A stretch of 64,000 nt of DNA from Jiangella muralis (GTDB taxonomy: Bacteria > Actinomycetota > Actinomycetes > Jiangellales > Jiangellaceae), in the NCBI RefSeq assembly GCF_001270745.1, contig NZ_KQ434754.1, positions 416,553 to 480,552 of the forward strand. Reading direction: 5' to 3'. This document shows, one piece after another, positions 54,505 through 62,795 of this stretch (position 1 is the stretch's first letter; each line of letters opens with the position of its first letter). The notes beneath the pieces are model-generated. The model searched no databases and had not been told where the DNA came from. It was given only the letters and a program-made list of their open reading frames with translations. A program made the position numbers and the translations under genes.

Positions 54505-55815
54505 GTGGCAGAGAGCGACCAAATCATGCGTCTCATTACCGCCATGGTCGATGGCGGCGACGCCAGAGCGGGATCGTTCTTCCTCTCGCACGGGCTAGGC
54601 CCGGCGTACTACTCCTTAGGCAGGGGTTACAGCATCCGGGCGCGTGTCAACGCCGCCCTAAATTCAGCCGAGGCGCAGGAACGATTGGACACCGTCTTGC
54701 AGGCCGGTCTTGGCTTTTACGACCTGGGTGACAGTGTCGCTGAGGATGACCGGACGGCATCGCGTATAGGAGACTCGGCTACCAATATGAATGGTCAACT
54801 GTTTATATCGCACGCATCGGCGGATGAGGAGCTGGCGGACTCCTTGACTGATCTCCTTCGTCTTGGGACGGATCTTACGCGCGAACGGATCGTCTGTACG
54901 TCACTTGATGGCATGAGCATTCCTGTCGGAACAATGGATTATCTAGAGCATCTTCGAAAGAGCCTCACGAGTGCGCGCCTAGTATTACCGCTGATCACAC
55001 CCGCGTTCTTCGATAGTGAGGTCTGTCTTATCGAGATCGGTGCGATGTGGGGAATGCGGCAAGAGACGTTTCCGCTGCTCGTGCCACCGATCGACTTCCC
55101 GCGGATGGAGGGACTGCTTGGTAAGGTCCAGGCGGCGAAGATTGATACGCCCGGAGACCTCTCGCGTCTGCACGACATTATCGTTCGAGCCTTCGGCCTG
55201 AGGCCGGACACTGCGATGTGGGAAGGGAAGAAGGTTCAGTTTGAGCGTAAACTGCCATCGCTCCTGAAGGGCCTTGCCCCAGCCAGACGTCGCAGCGCGG
55301 CCGACTTCGAGGAGGCTGTTGAAAGGGGAGTCGCCCTACAGCAACGCGTCGAAGTGTTAACTGGTCAGCTTGACGAGCTGCGCGAACAAAACCGCAGGCT
55401 GCTCGCCGCAAAGACGGCCGACCAAGCGGTCCGGGCCCTTGCGCCTCCGGACGAGATTGCTAGATTTCAGTCCGCTGTACGGGACGCCAAGGAGTTAATG
55501 GACGGACTGTCGAGGGCTGTTCGAACGGCGATTTACGAGGACCATGCGAACGATCAACCGTATAGGCCTGCCCGACCCTCGAGTGAGGCGGCGGATGCCG
55601 AACGTGCGCTTAGGCAGGATCTGCTTACATTTAATGAAGAATCAGGCTACTTCCCGAATGACGGTGACCCGACCATTGAGGCAGCCCTTGGTGCGCTCAG
55701 TGAAGTTTTCGAGGTTCACTGGAGTCCAGATCTCAAGGCATGGTTTCGAAACAACTACAACAAGAACTTCACCGCAAGCTCGCAGCCGGTTTGGGAAGCG
55801 CTCGGCCTACTCTGA
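54505..55815 (+). CDS. TIR-domain protein (predicted NADase effector)
   Basis: 436 residues. Residues 97-230 are a TIR domain: NGQLFISHASADEELADSLT, then TPAFFDSEVCLIEIGAMWGM with the candidate catalytic Glu at about 177. An N-terminal helical segment and a C-terminal half with coiled coil (ALQQRVEVLTGQLDELREQN) surround it. TIR proteins of this plan deplete NAD in abortive defence, or act as scaffolds. No Thoeris ThsA or CBASS cyclase lies nearby, so it is a stand-alone TIR effector. Its GC is lower than that of its neighbours. GTG start with no ribosome site. Confidence 0.82.
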   Translation: MAESDQIMRLITAMVDGGDARAGSFFLSHGLGPAYYSLGRGYSIRARVNAALNSAEAQERLDTVLQAGLGFYDLGDSVAEDDRTASRIGDSATNMNGQLFISHASADEELADSLTDLLRLGTDLTRERIVCTSLDGMSIPVGTMDYLEHLRKSLTSARLVLPLITPAFFDSEVCLIEIGAMWGMRQETFPLLVPPIDFPRMEGLLGKVQAAKIDTPGDLSRLHDIIVRAFGLRPDTAMWEGKKVQFERKLPSLLKGLAPARRRSAADFEEAVERGVALQQRVEVLTGQLDELREQNRRLLAAKTADQAVRALAPPDEIARFQSAVRDAKELMDGLSRAVRTAIYEDHANDQPYRPARPSSEAADAERALRQDLLTFNEESGYFPNDGDPTIEAALGALSEVFEVHWSPDLKAWFRNNYNKNFTASSQPVWEALGLL

Positions 55816-56039
55816 TCCAGCGCCCAAGCGCCGCTAGCTGCTGGCCTCGGCACAGGCCTGGCCGCCCCCGCCACGCGGGCACTGCTCAATCTGGGGGAGC
55901 CCCTGTGAGCCCGTGGGCAGCCAGAGCACAGTGGCAGAGGTGATGATCTCGGCGCGATAGCAGGCGGCGACTGTCACGGCATCGCCGTACGCTCTAGGAC
56001 GGCACCGGACGAGCGTCCGGAGAAGGCGGGCGACAAGCG

Positions 56040-56829
56040 GTGATGAGCCGGACCATGCAGCTGACGGAGGCAGAGTGTGATCGGGGGCTCGTCAAGGTCT
56101 TTACAGAAGCGCAGCAGCTCTGGGACCTCGTCCGCGCGCCGGCCCGGTTCCAGGCCGAATCGGGCAGCTCCCTCGCAGGGGACGACAGGGTGACCCATCC
56201 CTACAACATGACCCCACGGCGTCCTGACCGCCCTCGGAATCGGGCTTGAGCACATCGACACGATCAGGGCCCTGATCCCGGACGCCGGGGTGCTGCACCC
56301 GACATCGCCGTACACGCTCGCTCGTGGGGCAATCGAAGCGAGCTCGACGGCGGTCTGGCTGCTGGCGCCACCAGCTCGACCCGAGCGAGCAGTTCGCAGG
56401 CTCGCGCTCCAGCTTCGCAACGAGATGGACCACGACGCCGCCCTAAGGGACTTCGCAGCCGCGGAGGTGCGATCACTTGCAGAACGGAAGGAACAGCTGG
56501 AAGGCATGGCCCGCCGAGCTGTCGGCGACGAGGAGTACCACCTGCGGGCGCCAACGACGACGCGGATCGTCGCGGAAGCCCAACGGGTGACGCAGTCCAA
56601 GGCATCGGTGCTCACGGCTTGGCGGGTGGGCTCCGGTTTCGCCCACGCTAGGCCTTGGGCCACTCTTTCGGTGCTCGATCGCGAGATGATGGAGGGCACT
56701 GAGCCCGGCGTCTACAACCTGCAGGTGACCGGCTCCAAGGACCGGCTTCTATGGGCGCTGTGGGCGGCAGTCGATGTCTCGCGCGCTGCCGTCGGGCTCC
56801 TGGATCAACGCCGACGTCGGCACCGATGA
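56040..56829 (+). pseudogene. Frameshifted gene, family unknown
   Basis: 56040-56221 reads MMSRTMQLTEAECDRGLVKV to HPYNMTPR. The sensible continuation GVLTALGIGLEHIDTIRALI lies in another frame from about 56220 and runs to 56829 (RGAIEASSTAVWLLAPPARP, VDVSRAAVGLLDQ). A single-base indel in the CCCCACGG run at about 56212-56219 joins them into a 263-codon helical protein. It could be a decayed gene or a sequencing error. The family is not recognised. Confidence 0.65.
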
Positions 56830-57430
56830 ATCGAGGTCAGAGATCACTGGTTGGCGGGACGTCTGGTTGACTGGCCTGGGAGCTGCCCTGGTCGCAGGAA
56901 TCGTATCCGCGGTGGTGGCACGGCTCACCGTGTTCTGGACCCAGCGTGGCGACAGGACAACCGCTCGACGGCTTGAGTCACACCATGCGGCGGAGGCGCT
57001 GACCCGACGGGCAGCAGAGGTCTTCGACGCTATCGACCAAGCCGAGCCGGGCACCAGGGTTCCAGTGCAAAGGTGGGTGCAAGAGGTCAACACGCAGGTG
57101 CCGGTGATCCTCGACAAGGAACTCGCTACCCGAATACACGAGATCACCGGCGATTGGACCCGCTTCGCGGCGTACCTCGAGCGGCAAGCTTGGGGCAACG
57201 ACTGGTACGTCCGGTCGCATGCGAACGGCTCATGGATACCCGCCGATGGCCGGGTAGTGCGACTCAAGGAGTACAAGCGCATCCTCGAGCAGCGCTACGC
57301 GTGGTTCAGCGCAAACCTCGCCGCCCACCGCCGGACGGAGCCCTTGCCAACTCGCGCATCATTGCCTGCGTTGCCTGACCCTCCGCTGAACCCGCCTCCC
57401 TCCGCCAGCCGCGTAGTAGACCCTGGGTAA
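56774..57430 (+). CDS. Single-pass membrane protein, unknown
   Basis: 218 residues from the ATG at 56774, which overlaps the frameshifted gene by 56 bases. One membrane helix (VWLTGLGAALVAGIVSAVVA, about 29-50), then a soluble helical domain (SHHAAEALTRRAAEVFDAID, ATRIHEITGDWTRFAAYLER) and a Pro-rich tail. No motif recognised. Partner of the preceding gene by position. Confidence 0.6.
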   Translation: MSRALPSGSWINADVGTDESRSEITGWRDVWLTGLGAALVAGIVSAVVARLTVFWTQRGDRTTARRLESHHAAEALTRRAAEVFDAIDQAEPGTRVPVQRWVQEVNTQVPVILDKELATRIHEITGDWTRFAAYLERQAWGNDWYVRSHANGSWIPADGRVVRLKEYKRILEQRYAWFSANLAAHRRTEPLPTRASLPALPDPPLNPPPSASRVVDPG

Positions 57431-57512
57431 CAAGGAGACCACCAATAGGGCAGTCTCGTAGGCGTCAAGGCGAGGCGAGCCAGCCTGTGGCGTGTGATGT
57501 CGCCGGGCAGTG

Positions 57513-58280
57513 CTACAGGGGGCAATTGCCTTCGGTCCACGGGCATCGGAGCGGAGCGAAGGTCCTCTCCGCTTTGTACTTGCTCATGAACTCGGCCGTC
57601 GCCGGCCAGGTCGGATCAAGCACCCGTGCAACGTTGAAAATCGCGACATGTCGGACGCCCCACAACTTCAGTGCGGCCGCAGCAGACTGAGCGTGCCCTC
57701 CTCCGACCCACGAGTCATCGATCAAGATTGAGAAGTCCGGCGGATCCTGATCCGGCTCTACCACGAAGTTTGCAGGCCTCAGGCTGCGAGGATTGACGAC
57801 CTCGTCCGCCGCGCGCATGCGGATGCCTGGCCGCTTTGCCATGCCGGCCACTAAGCCGAGCAGCGGCTGCGGTCGATGTGGGCGGCTGAGCGATGGGACT
57901 ACGGCCCAGGATGCGTCTTCTGCCCGAGCCTGGCCGAGCTTGAACGCGCACTCCTGGTGCCCCTTGAGCCCGACGGCCAGGAGGGACGTCATCGTCGCTG
58001 AAAGGTTCGGTCCAGGTGCATCTGCCTTGTAGTTCTTCACCAGGTGGTAGGACTGTTCGCGGTAAGGGGCGTAGATCAGGCTCCCGACCTGGTCTGCGAT
58101 CGCGATTCCTGACTCGCGATGGCCCGTGCACTGTTTGCACAGAGTCTCGCCTGCGTCTACCTGCGTGGTGCAGACCAAGCATGTAACACCCTCGCGCCGG
58201 AAGGTGCTCCACAGGTAGCCCTCGTTGGCGAGCAGATGATTGGCGACCGTTTGCACTGCCGCCGGCAGCGTCCTCGCCAT
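57513..58280 (-). CDS. ComF-like phosphoribosyltransferase-fold protein
   Basis: 255 residues. The N-terminal zinc ribbon has CLVC and CKQC (residues 34-51), as in ComF/GntX. The PRPP-binding-loop region is FSILIDDSWVGGGHAQSAAA with the two acidic residues but WV in place of the usual TxxT/GxT, so PRTase activity may be altered. The loop before it (YREQSYHLVKNYKADAPG) is the ComF 'YxxxxxxlKy+gd' element. It starts six bases after the DprA-like stop, forming an operon. With no competence genes nearby, a role with DprA in foreign-DNA response is inferred. Confidence 0.75.
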   Translation of the reverse strand: MARTLPAAVQTVANHLLANEGYLWSTFRREGVTCLVCTTQVDAGETLCKQCTGHRESGIAIADQVGSLIYAPYREQSYHLVKNYKADAPGPNLSATMTSLLAVGLKGHQECAFKLGQARAEDASWAVVPSLSRPHRPQPLLGLVAGMAKRPGIRMRAADEVVNPRSLRPANFVVEPDQDPPDFSILIDDSWVGGGHAQSAAAALKLWGVRHVAIFNVARVLDPTWPATAEFMSKYKAERTFAPLRCPWTEGNCPL

Positions 58281-58286
58281 CGCGGC

Positions 58287-59198
58287 CTAGCCGGCCAGTT
58301 CGCTAAGTGCACGGCGAAGGGAGTCCTGTTTCTTGAGCACACGGTCGATCTTGAGTTCGAGCTCGGCTGTTGTCGACGCGACATGAACGCCAGGACGGTT
58401 CATGAGTGCCGCGCCCCACTCCGTGTGCTTTGCGACATCGGCCATAAGGATGACCGGGCGGCCGTGCTCAACCGCAAGGCGCGCCTGGATCCTGGTGCCA
58501 CTCGTCTCACCAGCTTCGATGACGATTGTGGCCAACCCGTATCCGGACATGGAAGCGTTCCGGATCGGGAAGGAGAGCTTCGAGGGCGCAGCGTCCGGCC
58601 AGAACTGGGACAGGACTAACCCACGGTGGGCGATCTCGTCCTGCAATGTCTTGTTCTCGGGCGGGTAGTACCTCGTGATCCCTGTGCCGATGAACGCGAC
58701 CGTCCGGCCGTCCGCGTCGAGTGCCGCACGATGTGCTGCCGTGTCGATGCCAGCAGCGAGGCCTGCGATGACTGTTAGCCCCTTCTTCACCAGTATCTTC
58801 GCTGCCTCGGCCGCAAGCCGCCGACCTTTGTCTGATGCCCGCCGGGATCCGACGACGGACATGCCTGCGTCATCATGCCGAAGATCGCCTCGCGCGAAGA
58901 GGAACGGCGGTGTCTCACGCACATCGCGAAGCCGCGCCGGGTAGTCGGGGTCAAGAACGGTTACGAAACGAAGGCCGGCCTTGTGCCACGCCACGACGTC
59001 CGACCTCGCAGCGCCGAGAAGCTGTTCGAGACGCGGGTCGGGCACGAGCGTGTCTGTGTGGGTCTTCTCCTCCCAGACAGACTGCGCGTCCCCACTAAAG
59101 GCGACCCGCGCGGCGATCTCGTGCCAGCTCATGCCACGAGGCTGTTCTCTGAGGAGGGCCACGAGCGCGGCGGCCTGATCGAGTGCCGTCATGAGCAC
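58287..59198 (-). CDS. DprA/Smf-like protein (SLOG Rossmann fold)
   Basis: 303 residues. VLDPDYPARLRDVRETPPFL and LFARGDLR lead into MSVVGSRRASDKGRRLAAEA, then GLTVIAGLAAGIDTAAHRAA, VAFIGTGITRYYPPENKTLQ and IVIEAGETSGTRIQARLAVE, the full DprA Rossmann signature. The C-terminal winged helix of housekeeping DprA is missing and the N-terminal SAM-like part is short. DprA loads RecA on incoming ssDNA. ICE- and phage-borne copies paired with PRTases are seen as conflict-system parts (SLOG nucleotide sensing). It is first gene of the two-gene operon. Confidence 0.85.
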   Translation of the reverse strand: MLMTALDQAAALVALLREQPRGMSWHEIAARVAFSGDAQSVWEEKTHTDTLVPDPRLEQLLGAARSDVVAWHKAGLRFVTVLDPDYPARLRDVRETPPFLFARGDLRHDDAGMSVVGSRRASDKGRRLAAEAAKILVKKGLTVIAGLAAGIDTAAHRAALDADGRTVAFIGTGITRYYPPENKTLQDEIAHRGLVLSQFWPDAAPSKLSFPIRNASMSGYGLATIVIEAGETSGTRIQARLAVEHGRPVILMADVAKHTEWGAALMNRPGVHVASTTAELELKIDRVLKKQDSLRRALSELAG

Positions 59199-59387
59199 AG
59201 ACTATTCCGGTGCACTGACCGAGTCTCGCCGACAGGCGGAGCCTGGCATCCGGCCGAAGATCGTAGAGACCAGTAGGACGTGAGCCGACGGTAGCGGTGT
59301 AGAGCCTGCGGAAGGTGCCAAGGTGCGCGGCTCGCGCCCACCTAGTGAAGGTGGGCTTCACGGACTCGATGATGTGAGGGGCGGCGC

Positions 59388-59702
59388 GTGAACGGCGAGC
59401 AACCGCTTGATCGGGTAGTGAACGGGCACCTCTATACGGCTGATGATGCCGCCGTCGTCCTTCGATGCCGGCCATCCTGGCTCAAGGAGCAGGCTCGCAA
59501 ACGCCGCGTTCCGTTCGTCATTATCGGAGGAAGCTACCGGTTCAGTGACGCGCATCTTGCCTGGATCATCGCTGCGAACGAACATCAGCCCGTAGCAGCC
59601 ACTCCTGCGAGACGACGACGTCGGCGGCCAGCAGACTCAGACTCGGGCAGCACCGAGCGGCTTCGCGCCCGGCCCCAGCGAAGTCGGCGACGCTCGCGCT
59701 GA
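59388..59702 (+). CDS. xis: Excisionase-like DNA-binding protein
   Basis: 104 residues. The GTG start follows GAGGGG. YTADDAAVVLRCRPSWLKEQ, then KRRVPFVIIGGSYRFSDAHL is the MerR/Xis winged HTH pattern, followed by a strongly basic Arg-rich tail (ARRRRRRPADS), typical of small DNA-architectural proteins. It lies 207 bp from attR, at the opposite end from the integrase; after circularisation it would be adjacent to int. Functional Xis is likely but not shown. Confidence 0.72.
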   Translation: MNGEQPLDRVVNGHLYTADDAAVVLRCRPSWLKEQARKRRVPFVIIGGSYRFSDAHLAWIIAANEHQPVAATPARRRRRRPADSDSGSTERLRARPQRSRRRSR

Positions 59703-59909
59703 ACCTTGAAGCGCTGGAGCGGGGACGAGCACGTCTTGGTGCTCGCATGGAGGCCAGACATGAGTGAATGCGTGGGGATCGATGGTGGGAGAATTCTGGG
59801 AGACGATCTTGATTGTCAGAGTGTGCGAGATCGAGCAAGACTATGCGAGTCTAGGCCCCTGACCTGGCACATCCTCGACCAGCAATGCATCGTAAGACAC
59901 GGGATCTTT

Positions 59910-59955
<46 letters not shown>

Positions 59956-60196
59956 AGGTCAGAGGACATATTGATCTTCTGGTGGCGCGATTAGATCTTG
60001 GTCCATGGGAATTCCATGGGATGATCTTGAACTTTGCCCGACTTAGAGCGCCTGCATGACGCCAGCCGGCAGTGGTTCGCCTCTCGCTCCGGATGATCGG
60101 TCGCCGCGGAATCTCAGCTGGCTCTGCTGCCGGGCGTTGGGAGTACCGGCCGCCGATTCCGTCGAGTTCGCGTCCGGCGGATTCATGGGGCCGCAA
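59956..60196 (-). pseudogene. Remnant of a second tRNA-Pro integrase (C-terminal end)
   Basis: The minus strand reads HESAGRELDGIGGRYSQ, matching the intact integrase segment HERLGHELEGIGGRYSH around the catalytic Tyr. Near the att copy KFKIIPWNSHGPRSN aligns with ALKIISRSSPNREPGN and PLTLVG with PLTWSG. The middle is out of register and the front of the gene is missing. It has the same position and orientation relative to its att as the active int. It marks a former tandem element on the right. Confidence 0.75.
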
Positions 60197-60487
60197 TGGT
60201 GGGCGACACGGCTGGGCTGTGGCACAGCGTCTCGCGATCCGGCGCCGCCGGCCAGCGCGGGCCCGGTGTCGACAGTCCTCCGTTTCTCGACGTTCGCGGA
60301 CCCCGGGGCTGGTTGTCGCTCAGGCTCGCTGCGCTCGTTGTGGTGTGCCGCAGTGATCGTGACGCATCTGCGGCTCCGAAGCCGCGGGTGTAGCCCGGGT
60401 TGTGTGGTTCTGCGCGGTGCCATGTCGCTGGGCCACTCGCGTGGCCTGCCGCGCGGGCCGCATCTCGGTTCGCGACCGACTGTCGGT

Positions 60488-60922
60488 TCAGGCTGGTTCG
60501 CGGCCGCCGAGGATGGTGGCGCGCCGGTAGTACTCGTAGAGGCCGTCGAAGATGGGTTTGGTGATGGCCAGGGTGTGCTCGTCGTCGCCGATCATGGACA
60601 GGCCGCGCAGGATGGTATCGAGGCCGGGGGCCTCGGGGGCGTCGAAGCGTTCGTCGTCGAGGTCGGCTTCGTGGACGATTTCGGCGATGCGCTGCAGCGC
60701 GGGGTCGGTCAGGTCATAGCGGTGGAGGATGGTTTCGAAGCTGCAGTGGTCGCCGTGGTGGCCCAGGCCGACCCCGCGCATGTCGAAGCCGGTGGCGTCG
60801 TCGGGGACCTGGTCGGGGTCGGTGACGAAGACGAAGTGGGCGTCGGGGTCGATGAAGCGGCGGATCAGCCAGGCGCAGGCGGCGCGGTCGATGTGGATGT
60901 TGGCGCGGGTGGCCCATTTCAT
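60488..60922 (-). CDS. chrB: Chromate resistance protein ChrB, C-terminal domain (separate gene)
   Basis: 144 residues, MKWATRANIHIDRAACAWLI start, then FIDPDAHFVFVTDPDQVPDD, VGLGHHGDHCSFETILHRYD and IVHEADLDDERFDAPE: the ChrB_C domain with its Cys/His/Asp-rich metal-type motifs. In many bacteria ChrB is one protein. Here the two parts are separate genes overlapping by ATGA. It controls or supports chromate export by ChrA, encoded divergently at 62796. Confidence 0.85.
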   Translation of the reverse strand: MKWATRANIHIDRAACAWLIRRFIDPDAHFVFVTDPDQVPDDATGFDMRGVGLGHHGDHCSFETILHRYDLTDPALQRIAEIVHEADLDDERFDAPEAPGLDTILRGLSMIGDDEHTLAITKPIFDGLYEYYRRATILGGREPA

Positions 60923-61416
60923 GCGGGTTGGTTCTCCTCGCTGTCGGGGCGGTCGGGGTTGAGGGAGTTGACGGCGGTTTCGGCGGCGCGCCGCGCGGGT
61001 GGGGGGAAGTAGTCGCGTCGGTGGATGCGGCGTAGCTCGGCGCGGAGCTTGCGCAGGACCCGCCGTCGTGTTGCTTCGTCGGCGGTGCGGGCCTGTTCGG
61101 CCTGGGCGAGTACGGCCGTGTATTCGGCGGTTCGGGCGTCGGCCATGCTCTGGGCTAGGGCACGTTCCTGGGCGGCGCTGCCAGGCTGGGCGAGCCAGAT
61201 GGTCGCGGCTCCGCCTGCCTCGATGACCTCGTCTGCGACCCATTCCAGGTGCTCGCGGGTTCGGGCGTCGGCCGGGAGTGCGACCAGTCCGTCGCCCAGT
61301 TGGGCGACGCCGAGACGTTTGAACTTGCGCCAGATGGCGATCCGCGGCGTGGAGGGCTCGCGTGGCATCCGGTAGGACAGCAGCACCCACTTCCCACCCT
61401 CTTCGGGTGTGGTCAC
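60919..61416 (-). CDS. ChrB N-terminal domain protein
   Basis: 165 residues from a GTG (GTGA overlap with the small membrane gene). KWVLLSYRMPREPSTPRIAI followed by WRKFKRLGVAQLGDGLVALP is the ChrB_N signature. The end is helical and basic (LRKLRAELRRIHRRDYFPPP). Together with the next gene it makes a split ChrB. Expected role: chromate-responsive regulation of the operon. Confidence 0.83.
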   Translation of the reverse strand: MTTPEEGGKWVLLSYRMPREPSTPRIAIWRKFKRLGVAQLGDGLVALPADARTREHLEWVADEVIEAGGAATIWLAQPGSAAQERALAQSMADARTAEYTAVLAQAEQARTADEATRRRVLRKLRAELRRIHRRDYFPPPARRAAETAVNSLNPDRPDSEENQPA

Positions 61417-61631
61417 GGGCAGGTGTCGCGGGGGCGGAGGCCGGCCACGCGGGCGATCCAGTACAGCCCGGCCAGGGCAATGAGCACGAAGACCGCGTCG
61501 TCGAGCGGGTCGGCGATCGGTTCCAGTGCACGGTCGAGAACGTTGACGTCGGTGACGAACGCGCCCCAGGCGAACGCGCCGATCAGCAGCAGCACGAAGG
61601 CCGCCCAGTCCAAGGCGTTACGTGGTCGCAC
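61413..61631 (-). CDS. DUF378-like small membrane protein
   Basis: 72 residues from a GTG with AGGAGGGGA upstream. Two helices (WAAFVLLLIGAFAWGAFVTD and AVFVLIALAGLYWIARVAG) linked by a loop, as in DUF378 (YuzA-like). Coupled to chrB-N by overlap. The function is unknown. Confidence 0.7.
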   Translation of the reverse strand: MRPRNALDWAAFVLLLIGAFAWGAFVTDVNVLDRALEPIADPLDDAVFVLIALAGLYWIARVAGLRPRDTCP

Positions 61632-61665
61632 GGCACTCTCTCCCCTCCTGTTAGTGGTGACGTGG

Positions 61666-62661
61666 TCATTCGGCCGGGATGACGTCGGTGGCATCGATGG
61701 CGCGCTTCAGGGCCTGGGCCAGTCTCACCGCGTCGTCCTCGGCCCAGAAGTGGGCATAGAACAGGCGCGGGTGCTCGCCCAGGCCGTGGTTGTGCAGGGC
61801 GACGACCTCGATGCCGCCCCGGCGCAGCGCCTGGATCACGGGTTGGACCTCGTCGGCGGTCATGGCGAAGTCGCCGTTGATGGCGGCGTCGCCGTCGCCG
61901 GTGGGTTGGAACCCGATCGCGGTGGTGACGCCCATGGCCGGCGGGAGCACCTTGTGGTGGTCGGTGATCGTCTCGGCGCGGGTGAAGGAGAACTTGTAGA
62001 TCCCGCCCGCGTTGGTGCCTTCGGTGCCCATCACCTCGTCGATGGCTTCGGTGTCCAGATCCGGCTCCTCATCGGACGGGGGTGCCGGTGGCGGGGTGTC
62101 GGTGGCGTCCAGCGCTGCGCGCACACCTTGGGCGATCTCCACCGGATTCTTGCCGGTGGCGTGGAAGTGGGTCCACCACACGTCCGGAGTGTGTTCGGGC
62201 AGGTGCTTGTGCAGCGCGGTCTGCGCTATTCCCGCCTCCTGTAGGGCGTCGGTGACGGCGGGGAGCTCGTCCTCGGTGACCACCAGGTCGCCCATCGCCA
62301 TCGTGGTGCCGTCCGGGTATCTAGCGAAGGCTGCCCACGAACCCAACGACAGGCCCGCATCGACCCGGACCCCCTGGGAGGTAACTGTTAGATCACTGCG
62401 GCCGAAACCGGTCCGATACACGGTCCCGCCCTGCATCTCGCCTTCCCGTCCCAATGTGTCGGCCACAGCCCGCCAGTCCTGCTCACTGGTCTCCACCGGG
62501 TGCATGCCCCCGCCCTCAGCGGAGGCGGGCGCGGCGTCGATGCTGCCTTCCGTCCTGTCTGAAGGCTCGCCTGCCGAACACGCGCCGGTCACGAGCACCG
62601 CCGCCGCGGTCGCGGCCAGCAGCCGCAGCCTCCTCGCGCTTATCACTGTGAGTGCCCCCAT
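61666..62661 (-). CDS. DUF1259-type lipoprotein (LppY/LpqO-like)
   Basis: 331 residues. Signal peptide with lipobox LVTGAC gives a lipid-anchored exported protein. Two tandem repeats share DUF1259-type features: VYRTGFGRSDLTVTSQG to TALHKHLPEHTPDVWWTHFH, and FSFTRAETITDHHKVLPPAM to VALHNHGLGEHPRLFYAHFW. The paired His residues suggest metal binding. It stands first in the operon with chrB and often accompanies chromate genes in actinobacteria. The role is not established. Confidence 0.82.
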   Translation of the reverse strand: MGALTVISARRLRLLAATAAAVLVTGACSAGEPSDRTEGSIDAAPASAEGGGMHPVETSEQDWRAVADTLGREGEMQGGTVYRTGFGRSDLTVTSQGVRVDAGLSLGSWAAFARYPDGTTMAMGDLVVTEDELPAVTDALQEAGIAQTALHKHLPEHTPDVWWTHFHATGKNPVEIAQGVRAALDATDTPPPAPPSDEEPDLDTEAIDEVMGTEGTNAGGIYKFSFTRAETITDHHKVLPPAMGVTTAIGFQPTGDGDAAINGDFAMTADEVQPVIQALRRGGIEVVALHNHGLGEHPRLFYAHFWAEDDAVRLAQALKRAIDATDVIPAE

Positions 62662-62795
62662 TCCTTGGTTGGGCTCGACTGTGCAACCATGGTTACATCA
62701 GTGCTCCAGGGACGCAACGCCGGTTGGTCCTTCGGCCCGGGTGGTTCGTGCATTGCGTTGCTGGTGCGTCCTGTCACCCCTCATGAATGGAGAAC

